A DNA stretch of 64,000 bases, taken from Kappaphycus alvarezii. Taxonomy: Eukaryota > Rhodophyta > Florideophyceae > Gigartinales > Solieriaceae. Positions 10,875 through 23,766 of the stretch are shown piece by piece. The stretch is taken from contig NADL03000534.1 of the NCBI GenBank assembly GCA_002205965.3, positions 1,922,001 through 1,986,000 on the forward strand, written 5' to 3'. The notes beneath the pieces were generated by a model, which worked only from the letters and a program-made list of their open reading frames with translations, was not told the origin of the DNA and ran no database searches. Position 1 is the first letter of the stretch; every line of letters starts with the position of its first letter. The position numbers and the translations under genes were made by a program.

Positions 10875-12023
10875 GATTATACTAAGCCGCAACAAGCGCA
10901 TTGGAATTTGCACTGAAAGGGCAAAATACTGAGACATCTAAAGGCTGTAGCCGGTCACTGGTATGTGCCGTTAGTGTCGTAACTAATATCTGATTCTTTC
11001 TAAACTCCAAGATTACAAAGGTCGACATGTGTGAACGCAACTCATCGAAAAATAAAACCAGTCAAACAGATGGATGAACGCCCTGTCTTAACTGCGGTAT
11101 AAATACCTTCGCCCACTTAGTAAATACAAATGTGTCCACGCATGCAATATCCTTGCGCAAAAAAAGATACCCTTGGCGAACTACCCTAGAAACAGGAACT
11201 GACTGGATTGCATCGAAAAGCCTCGGTTCCCTTTCACCCTTAAAAACCACTGCAGGGAAAACAAGTTTCCCATCAACACGCACATCCAATAGAAATGAGA
11301 TTCCGCTGGTGTATAGAAAACCAACTATCTGCAAAACAGCCCGTTTTCCAGCCTTCGTGATCACCTTATGGGATGCTTTCCCGTGGAGATCTCGATCTGG
11401 AGTGAACCCAGTCTCGTCCAAGTTAAAAACTTGCTCCGGGCATGTAATACTACAATATATCGCGAGTACATGTTGCTTACTTGCGCAAATAATGAGGACA
11501 ACGTCTCGTTGTTGAATGATATGTTCGGAATATCCTCTACATGTCGCGGGGCGAGATGTGAGAGCTGGTTACTGTGGCGGTTGATAAAGGCTGAGACCAA
11601 AGTCCTTGAAATTTTGCATTTGGATCGAACGTCACGATTCGTATCCTGCTGCATCATGTTTTTGGCGTAGTTGCGGGGCAGAGTCGAGACCTCTGTTGGA
11701 TCCACGTACGGTTGCTCCTTCAGCAAGTCCACTACTTTTTTCGCCAATATCTTCTCTTCTTGAAACGTAAGCTCTATAAACTTTAAGAGGCCTGAGTGGA
11801 GGTAGAAGCCGCTTTTCGTTTTTGCAATTCTTGTGCTAGGCTTGTGGAACCACCGATGAAGGGAAGAGCGGGATGATGTTGGTCCTTGCTTCAGTTGGTA
11901 CGCCAGTTGCGCATTTGTGATACTGCAACCGCGTTCAATCGCTAGCTTCGCATTTGCGAGGGCTGCAATCGCGAGTTCTGCTTGTTTCTTGGTGGCGTAA
12001 ACGGTGATTGTCATCGCGTACAA
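10875..12023 (-). pseudogene. Pogo-like (DDE_1) transposase
   Basis: From 12023 downward the frame starts with helix-turn-helix-like sequence (IERGCSITNAQLAYQLKQG, then SSLHRWFHK), as in CENP-B/Tigger proteins. A frameshift at about 11420 leads into NMDETGFTPDR, the first catalytic Asp of DDE_1 enzymes. Then come VDGKLVFPAVVFKG and, in further frames, LFFDELRSHMS (second Asp) and LTAHTSDRLQPLDVSVF (third Asp). All three catalytic Asp are visible in the proper order and spacing. It would cut and paste its own element. At least three frameshifts disable it. Length (about 380 codons in total) fits the family. Related proteins occur as domesticated CENP-B-like genes, but the breaks argue against that here. 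Confidence 0.75.
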
Positions 12024-12450
12024 CTTTCCGGTCGAAGATTTGATTAATAGGTGTGTGTTTGCATGTCAAGAGATCCGAAATTTTCCCTTTGCCACATTTT
12101 TCTCATTAAAACCGTGAAACGTCATTAATATTGCAAGGGCATTTCGGTTTTCTATTTTGGCGGGAGACTGCAGAGAGTGTTCTTCAAAGGATCACCATTT
12201 CAACTACAAACGGTCATTTTTCCGTCTGTTTTCGAGTTTTTAGTGCGAAACCTTCTCTCTAAACTGTGCCTTCGTTTGGTAGGGAAATCATTTGCCATTG
12301 CCGAGATACAGGCAGTTTTCCTACAACGATATGGATTCTTTAAACGTTTCCGTCTGTCGTTATTGCATAAAAATTTTGGTTTCTCCAAGTTTTCCAATGT
12401 CATACATCTCATGGGCATCACGCAGGCTCGTTCACTAGTATTAGTCGGTT
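12024..12450. other. No recognised gene
   Basis: Between the pogo-like transposase and the C-terminus of the next LINE. The 92-codon plus ORF (12177-12455) and its minus shadow have no recognisable motifs. Confidence 0.35.
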
Positions 12451-12512
12451 CCTGAACTGGACCCCGATATTAATGAAGTAAAGTCATAGTCGGCAAGGGC
12501 CCCGTCTAGAGG

Positions 12513-15500
12513 TCAGGTGGTGGGGTACGTTCGCTGTTCTCGGTGATTCAGCATGACCGCGGTGTACTGGAGGACAATTGTCGAGACACGAGTCTTAAGT
12601 CTCCGGAATTCAGACAGAGGATGCTTCCTTCGACGGTCGGCTGTGAAGTTACTAACGCAGTGAAGCCCCTGGCGTCCGGTTGATCCTATTTGTCCGTACT
12701 TTCCAATGGCGATAGGTACCAAGAAGGTGCACACCCTCGGCACGACATGGTAGCGCATAGTATTCCCATTTCCGCCATTCGGCTCGAGTCAGTGCTGAGA
12801 GATCTCATCGGCCTGGTGACGATATGGCGCGGAGTGAGGACTGACAATGGTAGCATCAAGACCCTGTAGGGTGGGCGCGAATGGAGGGTCGTCGATGACG
12901 AGGTCCAGTGCCCGTTGCTCGGCTAGGCTTATGTAGAGGTCGGCGGCAAAGACTCGCCCCGAATTATGGTGAGGGAAATGGCCGGGCGAGTGAGTTTGTG
13001 GTAGAGAATCTCCGAAGACGGTTGTGACAGCGCACCACACTGACCTTCCTTTGCAGTTTGATGCATGATGGCCCTTGGTATCGAGGAGATAGGGAACATT
13101 GTAGTTACCTTCTAGGCAGGTAGGGCAGCGCTGGGGCCGCAGAATACTGTGTTGCCTAAGCGAATGTCGACCATCGTGCGCTCTATCTCCCCTGAGGTGC
13201 ATAGGTCAGTGGACGGCAGCGGAAGTGTTGACAAGAGGGCGGAAGCCGTCGAGGAGGCCATCGAGGCCAGCCGAGTAAAACGGTGCGAAGAAGAGGCAGT
13301 AGGGACCGAAGTAGGGACCGATGCGTGAAGAAGGGAGAGGCGTGAAGGTGAGAATAGCGTGTGATCTCTTCCTAGAGGAGCGAGCGGCGTTGTGGTCGAT
13401 GTGGTTGAGGCGTGACAAGAGTGCTTCTAGTCGTAGTTATGCAGGGAGGTCCAGACTCGTGGTCAGGGTGTCATAGGATGGGGCCAGAAGCCTGGCGACA
13501 TGCGTGGAGTTTGCGGCCGGAGTCGCCGAATGAAGGCCGTGTTCGTCAGATTTGAGACCTTGTAGGCGATGACGTTGATGAAAGTGCATTGGGTGGGCCC
13601 GAAGCCACCGTGGCGGAAAGGCAGCGTGGCTTGTAGCTACGCGATGTCGGACATCGTCCGGTGAACTTGCTCGAAAACCCCTCGCAACTCCTTGTCAAAG
13701 CTTTGGCGAGTGATAAGGTAGTGTTGAGCGGAACAAGTACATTGGAGAATATGGTATGAGATCTGGGGCTCATTCATAGTGGAGAGGGATGTCCAGAGTG
13801 ACTTCGGCTTTTCCACAGGCTTTGAGGGCCAGGGAAGTGCATGCATCCGGTGCCAATCGAGCTACCAAGAACCGTGATAGCATCAGAGGCGAGGACGTCG
13901 CATGGCAGGTCATGTAGGGAGGGTGTGGTGAGAGAGAGGGCTACCAGACCGATGTTTTCTGAGGGTTAAGGTTAATATGGAAGCCGAAGTTCGGGACAGT
14001 CAGGCGCAGGTACTGGGTAACGGCGTGGGCTTGTGAGATGGGAGCAATTAGGGTTCCGGGTCCGCGTACCATGTGTAAAAGGGAGGGCGGGGAAATTATG
14101 CCAGTCCTTGCACAAGGGAGTGGAGGGCAATAGCAAAGAGCAACATGCCGAGGGGTCGCTCTGTTGCGTGCCAGTTCGACTCCATATAAGGTGACGGCCG
14201 AAGAAGAGGCGGGAAGGAGCCCCGTAGAGGAAGTGGACCCAACGTGCGACCGCCGGGATACGGCAGATAGCCTGAGAAAGAATTTGGAACGCTCAATTGA
14301 GTTGAAGGCGTTCCGGGCATTATCCTGAATGGGCACGTGGGCGGCGTCATGTTCTGCTGTTCGTGTATGCATGCCAAGTGGCATGACGATGGCTTCCGTA
14401 CCACACGGCACGCCTACGCAGAGTTGATGGGGCTGCAGGTAGTTGGCCAACTCTTGATCATCCCGAATTCGTTTCATTATCAGGCGCCCTACAATCGATG
14501 GATGGCAAGGCCAATGCCGATCGGGCGGAGAGTGCGACAGGCTTCATCTTTCAGCAGGTCCAATAGAGTAGCACTTGCGACGTACTTGCTAGTCTCAGTG
14601 GGACATTCCCATCGACCAGGCTGTTGATGAAGGCGGTGAACCATTTGAGGGCCGAATTCGAGCTCGGCGCCGCGTGGGCATGTGCCAGAGCTTTGAGTAT
14701 GGAAGGCGAAGTCCATCCGGACTAGGACTGCTGTGGTACGGGAGTCGTCGCAGCTGGCGGCGGACTTCGGCCTCGGTGAACTTGCACGGCGGGGCAGGGT
14801 ACCTCTGTCGGTTCAGTTGGCGGGTGGGAAGGAGCGGGATGGAGGGACCGGAGCTTTCGGAATTTTCCAAGGTGGGCGGGACTTGTGGGGCCGCAGCAGA
14901 GGGCTTGGGCGGCTTGTGTGGGGAGCCGTTGAGCAATGCCCGTTTGCAGCGGTCCTGTAGGGATCGGTTACGAAATGCTTTGCGGTGGAGAACAGCGCCG
15001 AAGGCGTCAAGGGCTTCATCAAGAAGACGGGACCGCTGCCCTTCTTGTGCTAGGCGGATCCTGCGCTTAAGGGAGGCAACAAGGCTGGGGCGATGCCGGT
15101 TGCGGGGTCCACCTCGGCCATTTTTGCGTAGAACCGGTTTAGCGAGAGCGATGATTTTGTGGAGGTTGTCAGTGCGCGCCTGTGTAGAGCAAGCCTCAAC
15201 GAACGCCTGCAAAGACATGCACCAGCGAATGGAAAGGAAGGCGGAGGGAATTTGGGAGATAGGGATTGGCGGGCGGGGCAAGCTCGGGATAGCGGGCCAT
15301 GATGTCCGGATGGAGGACCGCAGCACTTCGATGAAGTATCGCTTGGGCCTCCAAGCGCAGGCGGGTTGGAAAGGAGAGCGACTTCGGTGTGGAGGGTGGG
15401 TAGGAGGGATGAGGCATCGGCAATGGAATGGCAATGAGAGATGATAGGGGAGGGGAAAGAAACGATGATGGGGGGAAGGGAGGATTCGGGGTGGCCGCAG

Positions 15501-16305
15501 AGGGCGTCGTATGCGTATTGCATATGTTGGAGAGAGTCGGAGGCAGAGCAGACGAAGGTTGCATGTGGATCAGCGGTGGGGACAGCGGTGATGGAGCCGG
15601 GGAAGTCCCCAGCGGCTAAGCCCTCGCAGAGAGAGAAGGCGTTTCGGAGTGGGCGTTGGTCGCGTGGGGTGGCGACAAGAGCAAACTCCTTTGGCCTGTT
15701 GTTGACAAGCGGTGCGGAGATGCTGTTTATGCTCCTGTGCAGCGTCGGGTGGATCGGCGGAGCAGGGTTGGTAGCGGCGGCTGTGTTGCAACCTAGAATC
15801 GAGAGACGGGTGGGCGCGACTTCTGCACTGGCTGGCGAAGAGCAGCGGATAGATACGGCGAGGGAGCGTGGTCCTGTGGGGCAGGCGCCGTGGCGGAGTT
15901 TGGAGAGTCGGAGGCGATCTGGACCAGGAATTTGGCGACGTTGGCGGCCTCAGCGGTACCTCGAAGGAAGCCGAATGCGGTGGAGAGAGCTGGATCCGAG
16001 TGCTGGAGGTTGAAGAGCGTGGAGGGAGCATCGGGGGACGCGAGATCGGTGACTGTGGAGAGGCGATGGACGAGATCCCTGACCAGGTCAAGGGAGGCGT
16101 GTACTGCAAGGAGCATCGCATCGCGCGACGGTGGAGCACGCCCCTTCGCGGCGGTTCGGGGGCACACATAGGAAGTGGAGGGAAACGTTAATGCCTTTGG
16201 GGTAGATGGAAGACGAGAATATGGGGGAGAGGAAGCTCGATAATGTGATGCGTTCACCTGAACTCGGACCTCTACTTTACTGGTATCGGAGGTTCTGTGT
16301 ATCAA
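12513..16305 (-). pseudogene. Non-LTR retrotransposon Pol (RT, zinc motif, nuclease-like domain), family D
   Basis: A full-length-looking element read downward from 16305. The N-terminal region is Pro/Ser-rich (15793-16305, 15196-15564). A pre-RT segment carries SPSPDGL-type sequence (about 14770). RT motif A reads VPIQDNARNAFNSIERSKF (about 14270-14340), motif B reads PLGMLLFAIALHSLVQ (about 14105-14150), and motif C is near 14060, where Y-A-D is followed by a one-base loss that destroys the second Asp. The C-terminus has a C-C-H-C zinc motif (CPTCLEG ... KGHHASNCK, about 13060-13140), then RALDLVI and a region reading FLVPIAIGKYGQIG (about 12690-12740), equivalent to the terminal nuclease-like domain of families A and B. 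No APE endonuclease is present. G+C is clearly higher than in the flanks. Confidence 0.7.
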
Positions 16306-16319
16306 GCAAAATGCTTTGA

Positions 16320-16925
16320 CATACTACGAGATATTCCATGTCCACCACCTACTTATCCTCCTCGCCACCAATTTCTCAACCATCCAGATCGGCAAGGCCC
16401 TTGCCGACGTCGTCGCCTTCTGAAGAGTTGAAATCAGACCAGTCCGTCCAGCGAGCAGGCACCACAAACGCTTCGTGCCGAATGGTCCCATCACAGGCAG
16501 GTTAGCGTCCTCCGTGGCCGTAATAACCCCACTGTCGCGAACTTGACGTCTGACGTCTGCCTATAGACGCCGTTGGGTGTATTTTGGAAACGGAGGCTTC
16601 CACGAAGGTGGAAGATTGGAGCTTCCGCCACTAGGTGACGGCGCGGGATGTTGTACCACAGGGTAGTTCACTGTAGCCGCCCGTTTCTTTAGGGAACAGG
16701 AGTCGCGAAAGGCGTAGCGGGATCCTCCAGGATGTCCAAGTCATGCCAATCTCCGTCGTCCTGGCCTTCCACTCTGCAATCGTCCATCAAGTCGGACATG
16801 GGAGGGTTAAATGGAAAATGAGTTAGTTTACTTCGAGCATTGTGTAGGTTGGGACTCCTATGAATCTTGTATTCACACCATGTTGCTAGACCTAGATTTG
16901 CCTAACTGAGCATTTCAGCCAACTA
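16320..16925. other. No recognised gene
   Basis: No convincing frame. It separates two minus-strand LINE fragments and is probably more decayed element sequence. Confidence 0.3.
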
Positions 16926-17170
16926 CAACAAAGTAGCTGATAGCCCTGTCAATAAGCACGCCGCCTTGGAAGTCACCATCAATGCGGCATGTCGCTGAAG
17001 TAAGATAGCTCTCGCCTTGGAGTACTGGACCAAGGCTTGTGCTGGCGACCGATCGTGCTATCACCGTGATAGGTGAGAACGCATGGGGTTGCCATCCTCC
17101 GAGCGTGGAAATTGGAACGGGTACAAGCTGTTCTTACCGGTAGTCCGGCTATAAAACCCTGGTATTTTCG
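16926..17170 (-). pseudogene. LINE family B, C-terminal fragment
   Basis: The minus strand reads SLVPVPISTLGGWQPHAFS, then IARSVAS. The copy at 35281-35793 has RLVPIPISTLGGWHPDAYW and VARNVAV at the same spacing. Only the end of the C-terminal domain is present, as expected for a 5'-truncated LINE insertion. Frameshifts follow towards the C-terminus. Confidence 0.6.
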
Positions 17171-17174
17171 TAGT

Positions 17175-18980
17175 TTATCACCAGCTTGGGCAACATTTAA
17201 GGTAGGCAGAGGTTGACGCTTATTTGGAAAGTAATGTCATTTCCTGAGGTGAGGCCACATGTAACATGGAACGTGTTCTATTCGGGATTGAGGTGAGTGG
17301 GTGTGAGCTTACAGACTACGAGGTTAGCAGCGCCGCGTCACCAAAAAAACGGTCGGCATACAGTGTTTTAATCGTTCTCAAACACTGCAATCGAAATAAC
17401 ATTTCATCCACTTCACTTGCATGAACTTCCATGAATCCTCAAGAGTTCATTGCCTGAGAGACCACTTTACTTCGCTTGAGCTCTCGCTATGTTTTTGGTA
17501 TGCCGGTACTGTTCCTCAAAACACGAAGCAGAAAGTTGGAGAAATTCTGCTCGATCCACTATTCTGAGCCACAGCTGCTTTTAGTGAACCGTGCAACGAC
17601 AATTTCATGGAAAACAAAAATGGGCCCGCTCTCTTTCTATTTCTGGCGACGCCCATTAATACCGACAATCCACCTCTAGAGTTTAACACCTAGCAACAAG
17701 TGTCTGCGCTTGACCGCAGACGCCACTTTGCCTATCCGGGCTGAGGAGCTGTCTGGATCAATGCCACTGACCGCATTCTTACAAAAGTTCTACAGTGCTT
17801 GAGCCAAACGGCAACCTGACGGCATCCTGCCGTTTCCCTTGCTTCAACGGATCGCGCCGCTATTGTAAATCCTACCCCAGCGCTACTCTTCCTAAAGACA
17901 GGCATTTTTTTACTGAAGGAGCTTGTTGCCGACTAAACAAGGGAAGCGTCTTATGTCGTAGATTGCAAGTGCAATCTGCACAGTGAAGAGACAGTAAAAT
18001 AGTCCTCTTGAACCCGCAAGAGCTGTGCAATGACCCCACGGACCGCCCTATCTCAGCCGCACTGCGCATGACATTTTAAAGACGAAATACTTAATCTTTA
18101 CCGACATTTCGAAAGTCCCACATGTCCCACATGCGTTCATCACAGAGACAAACAGTCCTCTCTCCAGGAATTCCTTCCACACGTCACGACATGGCACCTA
18201 ATCGCATTCCATTCACTTGTTGTCCTCCATTTCCTTGTATTGTTTCTTCTTTTCCTCATCCCTCGCGTTCATAGCCTCCTTAAAGAATGGCTCGTACCCG
18301 ACTTGTTCGTCCCCTTCCATAACGCATTGTGCATTAATTTCGAATACAACCAGTTCCGCCAAGCTCTGTTCCTTTAGATTCCCATAGTGATAATGGAACG
18401 TGTCCCACTGCTGGCGCTCCCGTCCGCTCTTTGCGACATGTAGACGACACCAATTGCGTGCGCGAGGCGTTGAGAGGAGTTGCGGTAATAAAGCACGGCA
18501 TCATTTTTGGAGAGAGTGCTGAGAATGAAGGGATGAAGCGCTACTGCTGTTTCGAGTCATGGAATTTGCGAAATTCAGAGGTTGACCACTGCATGTGTTT
18601 ATGTCTAAGAGCCAATTTCAGGCAGATCAGATTGGAGGATTGGATACAGTTCTGCACACACGTATGCAAACGTGTGCTATGTGTGCGGTTGTAAATGGCT
18701 CTAACTGAGTGTTGAAAAGGCGGTCAGAAGTGCTCTCATTGCTGTTGATTTAGTTTGAACGTCTTCGTTCGCTGACAAAGGTGTAAGGAGATCTATCAGG
18801 CCAAGGACTACCAACTTTCTACTTACGCCCCTGCTCTGACTCACCACGCCGCTGCAGAATCGATCTTAATGTCGCTGGCCGAATACGCATTGTCTCTCTG
18901 ACATTGACAAAGCCTCATTCTCTGGTCCGCATCAACTTTTCCTCCCCCATCCAGAAGTTCAGAGCGAAGTTCTCACAACG
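17175..18980. other. No recognised gene
   Basis: Short frames only (for example 17476-17679 plus, 17872-18069 minus, 18431-18694 plus). None shows a domain I recognise. This is the 3' flank of the Sec24-like gene. Confidence 0.4.
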
Positions 18981-18983
18981 CCT

Positions 18984-21198
18984 CTACTGTGTCAAAACTT
19001 CTCTTCTTTCTGCGGCAGCATCCAAAATTCCCTGCATAAATGCCGAGAAACTCTGTGCCCCAGCTCCGCTTATCGCATCCTCAATCAAAAGCGACTTAAA
19101 CCAGCGATCCTTCGGCGTTCCCTCCATACATAACGTAAATCTTGGTGTTACCGGCCGGTCCCTCAAACATCCGCCCTCACTTCATCACTCCACTCGATTC
19201 GGGGTGAAATATCACGCCTCTCCGTCCCGACACCGCATAAAAATCACAACCTCCGAAAACCCATCCACTAAAAAAATTGGATGTCCACAATCCCTGACCG
19301 CCACAATGAAAGCGGCAACACTCGATTACTCTTCTCGTCTACATTCAAGAATGAGTACATTCGAGGATACACCGCGCGTGCCAACAGTTCGGGGCTCAGG
19401 CCCTCCCAAAGACACCTCAATGCCGCTCTCGCTTCTCCCGGTACCGTCTCTTGCCGAAACAGTAAACTGCGCAGTGCACCGAAAACCAGCTGCGGCAGCC
19501 CTTTTAAACTAGCATACCCCTCCAGTATCCCATCTATGGCATTCTCCCCGTCCCCTACCCCAGTTTTCGCCAAAAGATTCGCCAACCAGTCAAACAGCAG
19601 CACTCTTGCCTCTCCGATCCCCGTTCATCTGCCACTCTGAGTGCTTTATGGAACATCACTTTCATCACGCATTCGCATCCCCTTCCTTTCTCACCGTCTC
19701 TTCCGAGCCCGAGGCCGATGCATCCGTGTCTCCACCCTGAGAACCGTCTGCGGTAATACTCCCGGTTCCACAAACACCCCGCGGAACGCCACCTGAACGC
19801 ATCCATCTTATTTTTTCCCGGGAAAATCCTTTGCTATCCTCGAATTCCAACTCTACAGCCAGCGTCGAAGTAGCCCCATGACAACTCAGCCGGTACACCT
19901 CTGCTACCTCCGCATCCCTGGACACCCCGTTTCCGTATACATCCTTCACCGCCCACGGTGACGAGCATCTCAACCTTAACATGCCTCTTACCACAGCCGC
20001 ATCATTCAAATGCTGCCACACATCCTCTCCAACATCCCGTCTACCCCATCATACAAATGGATTCCACCCCGCTCATGTGTGCTAAAGGCGCCAAACTTGC
20101 TGCGTCTATCATTTCTTGTGGTAAAGTACAGATCGACCATCGCGCCAATCGCAGCAGCACGCGCTCCCAATTGCGAGTACAAACGGACAACCGGGTCAGG
20201 AAACCGATTCCTGTCCTGTTCATTGCTCCTCTAACTTCGTAACACCATCTTTCCCAAAGTCGGGTTCCCCGCCCCAATGACAATCATGCGTGCGGCAAGT
20301 AACCCCGCACTGCAATCATATCTAGGGCGGCCTCCACGGCAGCCCCAAGTGGTCGCATCGGGTTTAGTTCAGGACTTTGAAGTGTGGGCGAAGGTTGGAT
20401 AGCATTTTGAGGATCCGTTCGACACACCCGAAGCAGATGAAGACGTAACCATTGTCTGGCGGGAAAACGGCAGGCATGGAGATGCTCTCCTCCAATGGGC
20501 TCACACGGCGAATCACACCGTGGTTTCGAATATCGAGAAACTGAGAACGTCCGTAAACATGACACCGACAAGACTTTCACCCTCTATTACATCGAGCGCA
20601 GACTTGATTGCGCTTCGAGCTACGTCGAGATAGTCTTGATCACCCGATTCATCCAGCAGAAAGACATACGCTGTGGGGGGTGAATCATTAGAACCAGGCT
20701 CCATGACAGGAAGATTGTAAACATCGTTAGACAATTCAGGGATAAGGTTAATAGGTTCAGGTCCTGCGGAGATGGTTTGGGCGTAGCGGGCGGGGAGATC
20801 GTTGCGTCGGGAACAGACCGAGCACCTCCAGTAACGTGTATTCATATTGCAGGATGCGGATATGTAAGCGCCGCAATAGGAGCAACGGGGCACATGTTGG
20901 GCTGTTGGAGCGCACGCAGACAGATGGGGGCTTGTTCGGAATCGAGCAATGGGGATGCAGAGGGGGGCGGAGTGGGAGCGAGAGGGGTGACTATGAGGCC
21001 GAGAGGGAGTCCGGATTCGATGAGGGTATGGGCGTCGAGGGGGACGCGGGTGGTGGTGGGGCGGAGCATTGAGGGAAGGCGCGGGCAGTAGAAACCACGT
21101 GGAACATTGAGGGCAGCAGATGCGGTACTACGCTCGATGGGCAGTTCGTTAGGGGAAAAGCTTCTGCAAAGCACAACTTGATGGAAATTACTGTACAA
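18984..21198 (-). pseudogene. Sec24-like COPII coat protein, reading frame interrupted
   Basis: Sec24 is the cargo-binding subunit of the COPII inner coat at ER exit sites. From about 21100 downward: a short Pro-rich lead and IESGLPLGLIV, then a zinc finger (RCSYCGAYIS ... WRCSVCSRRNDLP, about 20820-20893), the trunk domain (AYVFLLDESGDQ, then LVGVMFTDVLSFSIF, then FPPDNGYVFICFG in another frame, down to about 20390), beta-sandwich and helical parts (20284-19300, for example DGILEGYASLKGLPQLVFGA), and a gelsolin-like end (WFKSLLIEDAISGAGAQSF, 19040-19130). Domain order and size (about 730 codons) fit, with a much shorter N-terminus than yeast or human Sec24. At least eight frame changes interrupt it. 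It is either a decayed copy or a real gene with consensus deletions. A CTGTACAG cluster lies just upstream. Confidence 0.7.
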
Positions 21199-21230
21199 CT
21201 TCAGTTGTCGGTAATGGTGGCAGCGCTATG

Positions 21231-21320
21231 CGAGTACTGTTTTACAGTGCTGTACTGTACAGGATAGCGCATGGTTCGGAATTGTCAAAACAAGTACAGT
21301 TCTGTACAGTACAGTAGAGA
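21231..21320. repeat. CTGTACAG/GTACTGTAC palindrome cluster upstream of Sec24-like gene
   Basis: Contains AGTACTGT, CTGTACTGTACAGG and CTGTACAGTACAGTAG within 90 bp, 35-120 bp upstream of the first Sec24-like frame. This fits a promoter-proximal position. The same motif recurs upstream of other genes in the window. Confidence 0.6.
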
Positions 21321-21564
21321 GAACTTACGCTAGCACTTTTCAGAAACTGATTTTCTGGTTTTCTGAAATTAGGGCATACAAATAATACACGTTGCAGAAA
21401 TTTGAAGAAATCCTGTGACTGCAGTATTGTTCTGAGAAGTGACAAAATACCAGAGGGTGCCTTCTCCAAATTTAGTGCACTCATGCACACCTAGATGAAG
21501 AAAGATGAAGAAACTTTACTTCATTGAGTATCTATCGTGTACACTGCAGGACTGACTATACGGC

Positions 21565-23712
21565 TAAGAACTAACCGGATGTTCCACGTCAGGCACGTGC
21601 AGTGGGGCTCGCGATAGAATCGCCATTGCAACAGAAGACCACAGTGTGCAACTAATGCGCTGATAAATACGTCTGCGGATCACTGCTGTGGTTGTGTTGA
21701 ACTTCTCTGCGATGCGCGGGATGAAGTCTTCGAGGAACAGAATGAGGCGGGGGATGGGGCACCCAGGGTCGAAAGCCAGGGGCTGAAACTTGAAGTTCGG
21801 TTCCTGGAGGGTGTTGTGCGAAGGGGGGGATGCGGCGTACCAGTTTGCGCTCCAGGTCTTTGACTTTGTCTCGGTGGGCAATGTCGGCGGCGCCGCCGGC
21901 CATTTGTGTGGCCCTTGTGCGCACGCCTTGTTTGAACGGCGAGACAACGGTTAGGTCGCAGGCTATGGGGCGGACCTGTTGGCCTGTGGGCAGGGGGGGG
22001 GTTGTATGAGAATGTCCGCAGGGCGGATATTCGTTCCCGGGACAAGCAGCGGGACTTCGTATTGGCAGTCCAGGCCCGCAGCGCGAGCAACGTGGTAGGC
22101 GAAAACGTTGCGTAGCGAGTTGTGGCGGTGCGGGCGGCCGAAGCCGGCAGGGCAAAGGTCCGCCGCGTGGTCTCAGTGCGTCCATAGTTTGGTTGCAGTG
22201 GGCGCAGGTGAGCGGGCGGGAGTCGTCATAACGGGGAGGCCGAGGTGCCGGCGGATCATGGTCTGCCAGTGGGCCGAGGACACCACCGTAGCGGTTGTGG
22301 GGTGAGCGATGAGAAAAGCGGCGGCGGGGCTGTTCCGGAACGCCAGGCCACGAATCCGATGTCGAACTTCTTGAGTGCTGTGCTGAGCCGGGTTGGGGTG
22401 TGTCACCATGAGTCATCACGCCAGTGGACCTTGCCTGTGCCTCCTGCTGCACACCATTTAAGAAGGTTTGGAGGTTGGATGGTTTGGCAGCAAGCAGGCA
22501 TGGGTCAAATGGGCCAATCGACGGAGTACGGGCGCCCAGGGATACATTGCAGGAAGTCACGGATTCGCGGCAAGGCTTGTCGGACCAGGAACGCCCTGTC
22601 ACCCCGGTATCGGTGACCAGAGACGGCGGCAGAACGTTGCGTGGTACGATGCCGACTCTCACGTGCCGGAACCGCGTCGATGATACTAGCTGCGACCGAG
22701 CCGTGTAGAACGGGGAGATGAGGGTAAACCCTGACCTCCCTGGCGAATGGTAGCGTGACTTGGTCCCATGCAGCGTCTGTGAGGGCGATCCCGTGTAGCT
22801 CCGAGTAAGACGACCTCTGCAGGGCGTCAAAGGCTTGTGCAGCGGGGGCCGAGTGTTGTGGGTCGGCGAGCCGGAACGCGTGGGTGACGAGGCATGCCGA
22901 CGCGCACAGCCGGTGCATGTGGAAACGGGCGCGGGGGTCACGAACGTGGTCAGCAGTCGGAGGGTGCGGGGCACCCTCGACCTTGCCCGTAGGTATGCAT
23001 CGGTGAAGGCCCGGTTGCCCATCGGCGCTCCTAGGAGCTCGAAGCCGTCGCGCGAGCACTCGGACAGAGGAAACGGAGGAATTCCGTGCGGTCCGGCAGG
23101 AGCGTGTTCGGCCAGTGAATGCGCGTCTTCCTCGCGTTGACGTAGAGGCCACAGCCGGACCCTCAGCCTGCAGGAGGCGGAGAGACGGCGCAGACCCTGG
23201 AGTGTCCCGATGAGGGTCCCGTCGTCTGCGTACCATTGATTCAGCACGATGTTGCTGTCCTCGGCGATTTTCCGGATTAGTGGTTGATCGTGAGGGAAAA
23301 CAGCAACATACTGGCCGGGTCGCCCTGCTGGGTGCCCTGAGCACTCGAGATGACCGTGTTCTGGCGATTCGGTATAAGCAACGGTGGCTGAGTACGACCA
23401 TATATCATATTCACGAAGCGGGCCAGAGAAGGAGCGAGTGCTGGAAGTTGGACAGCATTGACTGGCGATCAACGCGGTTGAAAGCGTTGTGCGCGTCAAT
23501 GAGGACCGTGGCAACATGCGGAGCACCAGTGAAACGGCGAAGCAGGGTGCGGGTGTCATGGATGACCGCGTCCATCCCGGCCTTGATACCGTTGGCCGTT
23601 TGGAATGGCGCGAGGAAGTCTCGAGAGTCATCGATGGCGCTCGGCAGCAGCGTCTTGGTGACGATGCGGCGGAGGACCGATCCCACAGCGATGGGACGGA
23701 TTTTGTCCACCT
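21565..23712 (-). pseudogene. LINE family A, longest copy: RT plus zinc motif and nuclease-like domain
   Basis: Read downward from 23712: MDKIRPIAVGSVLRRIVTK (RT motif 1), VATVLIDAHNAFNRVDRQ (motif A, about 23465-23515), GTQQGDPA and LLFSLTINPLIRKI (motif B, 23270-23345), and NQWYADDGTLIGTL (motif C with both catalytic Asp, about 23205-23245). Then come a thumb region, QTFLNGVQQEAQ (about 22450), VRHRIRGLAFRNSPAAAFL (22320-22380), CAHC...TMDAL plus later His/Cys of a C-C-H-C zinc motif (about 22150-22210), and IACDLTVVSPFK (about 21940). The RT copies element RNA at a nicked target; the C-terminal domain may be the nicking nuclease. Roughly 2.1 kb is open in overlapping frames, with several frameshifts. 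The 5' end abuts a GTAC-palindrome tract. Confidence 0.8.
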
Positions 23713-23725
23713 AGCACGAATACAC

Positions 23726-23766
23726 GTGTAAAATACATGTATATACTGTACAGTACTGTACGGCAC
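23726..23766. repeat. GTAC palindrome tract at the 5' edge of LINE family A
   Basis: Contains TATACTGTACAGTACTGTACGG, a near-perfect palindrome, about 15-50 bp upstream of the first RT frame of the minus-strand LINE. It could be an internal LINE promoter or a preferred target site. Confidence 0.5.

Noticed and set aside
14674..15444. 256-codon plus-strand ORF in the 12.5-16.3 kb LINE region
   Set aside because: It is the antisense shadow of the LINE polyprotein in G+C-rich DNA; the minus strand carries the RT motifs.
18904..19512. 202-codon plus-strand ORF
   Set aside because: Antisense to the C-terminal half of the Sec24-like gene, which has recognisable domain motifs.
21565..23712. Group II intron or retron reverse transcriptase
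   Set aside because: The RT has the YADDG type, several repeated copies with a common 3' end, and the eukaryotic LINE C-terminal zinc block; no intron RNA domain V was seen.
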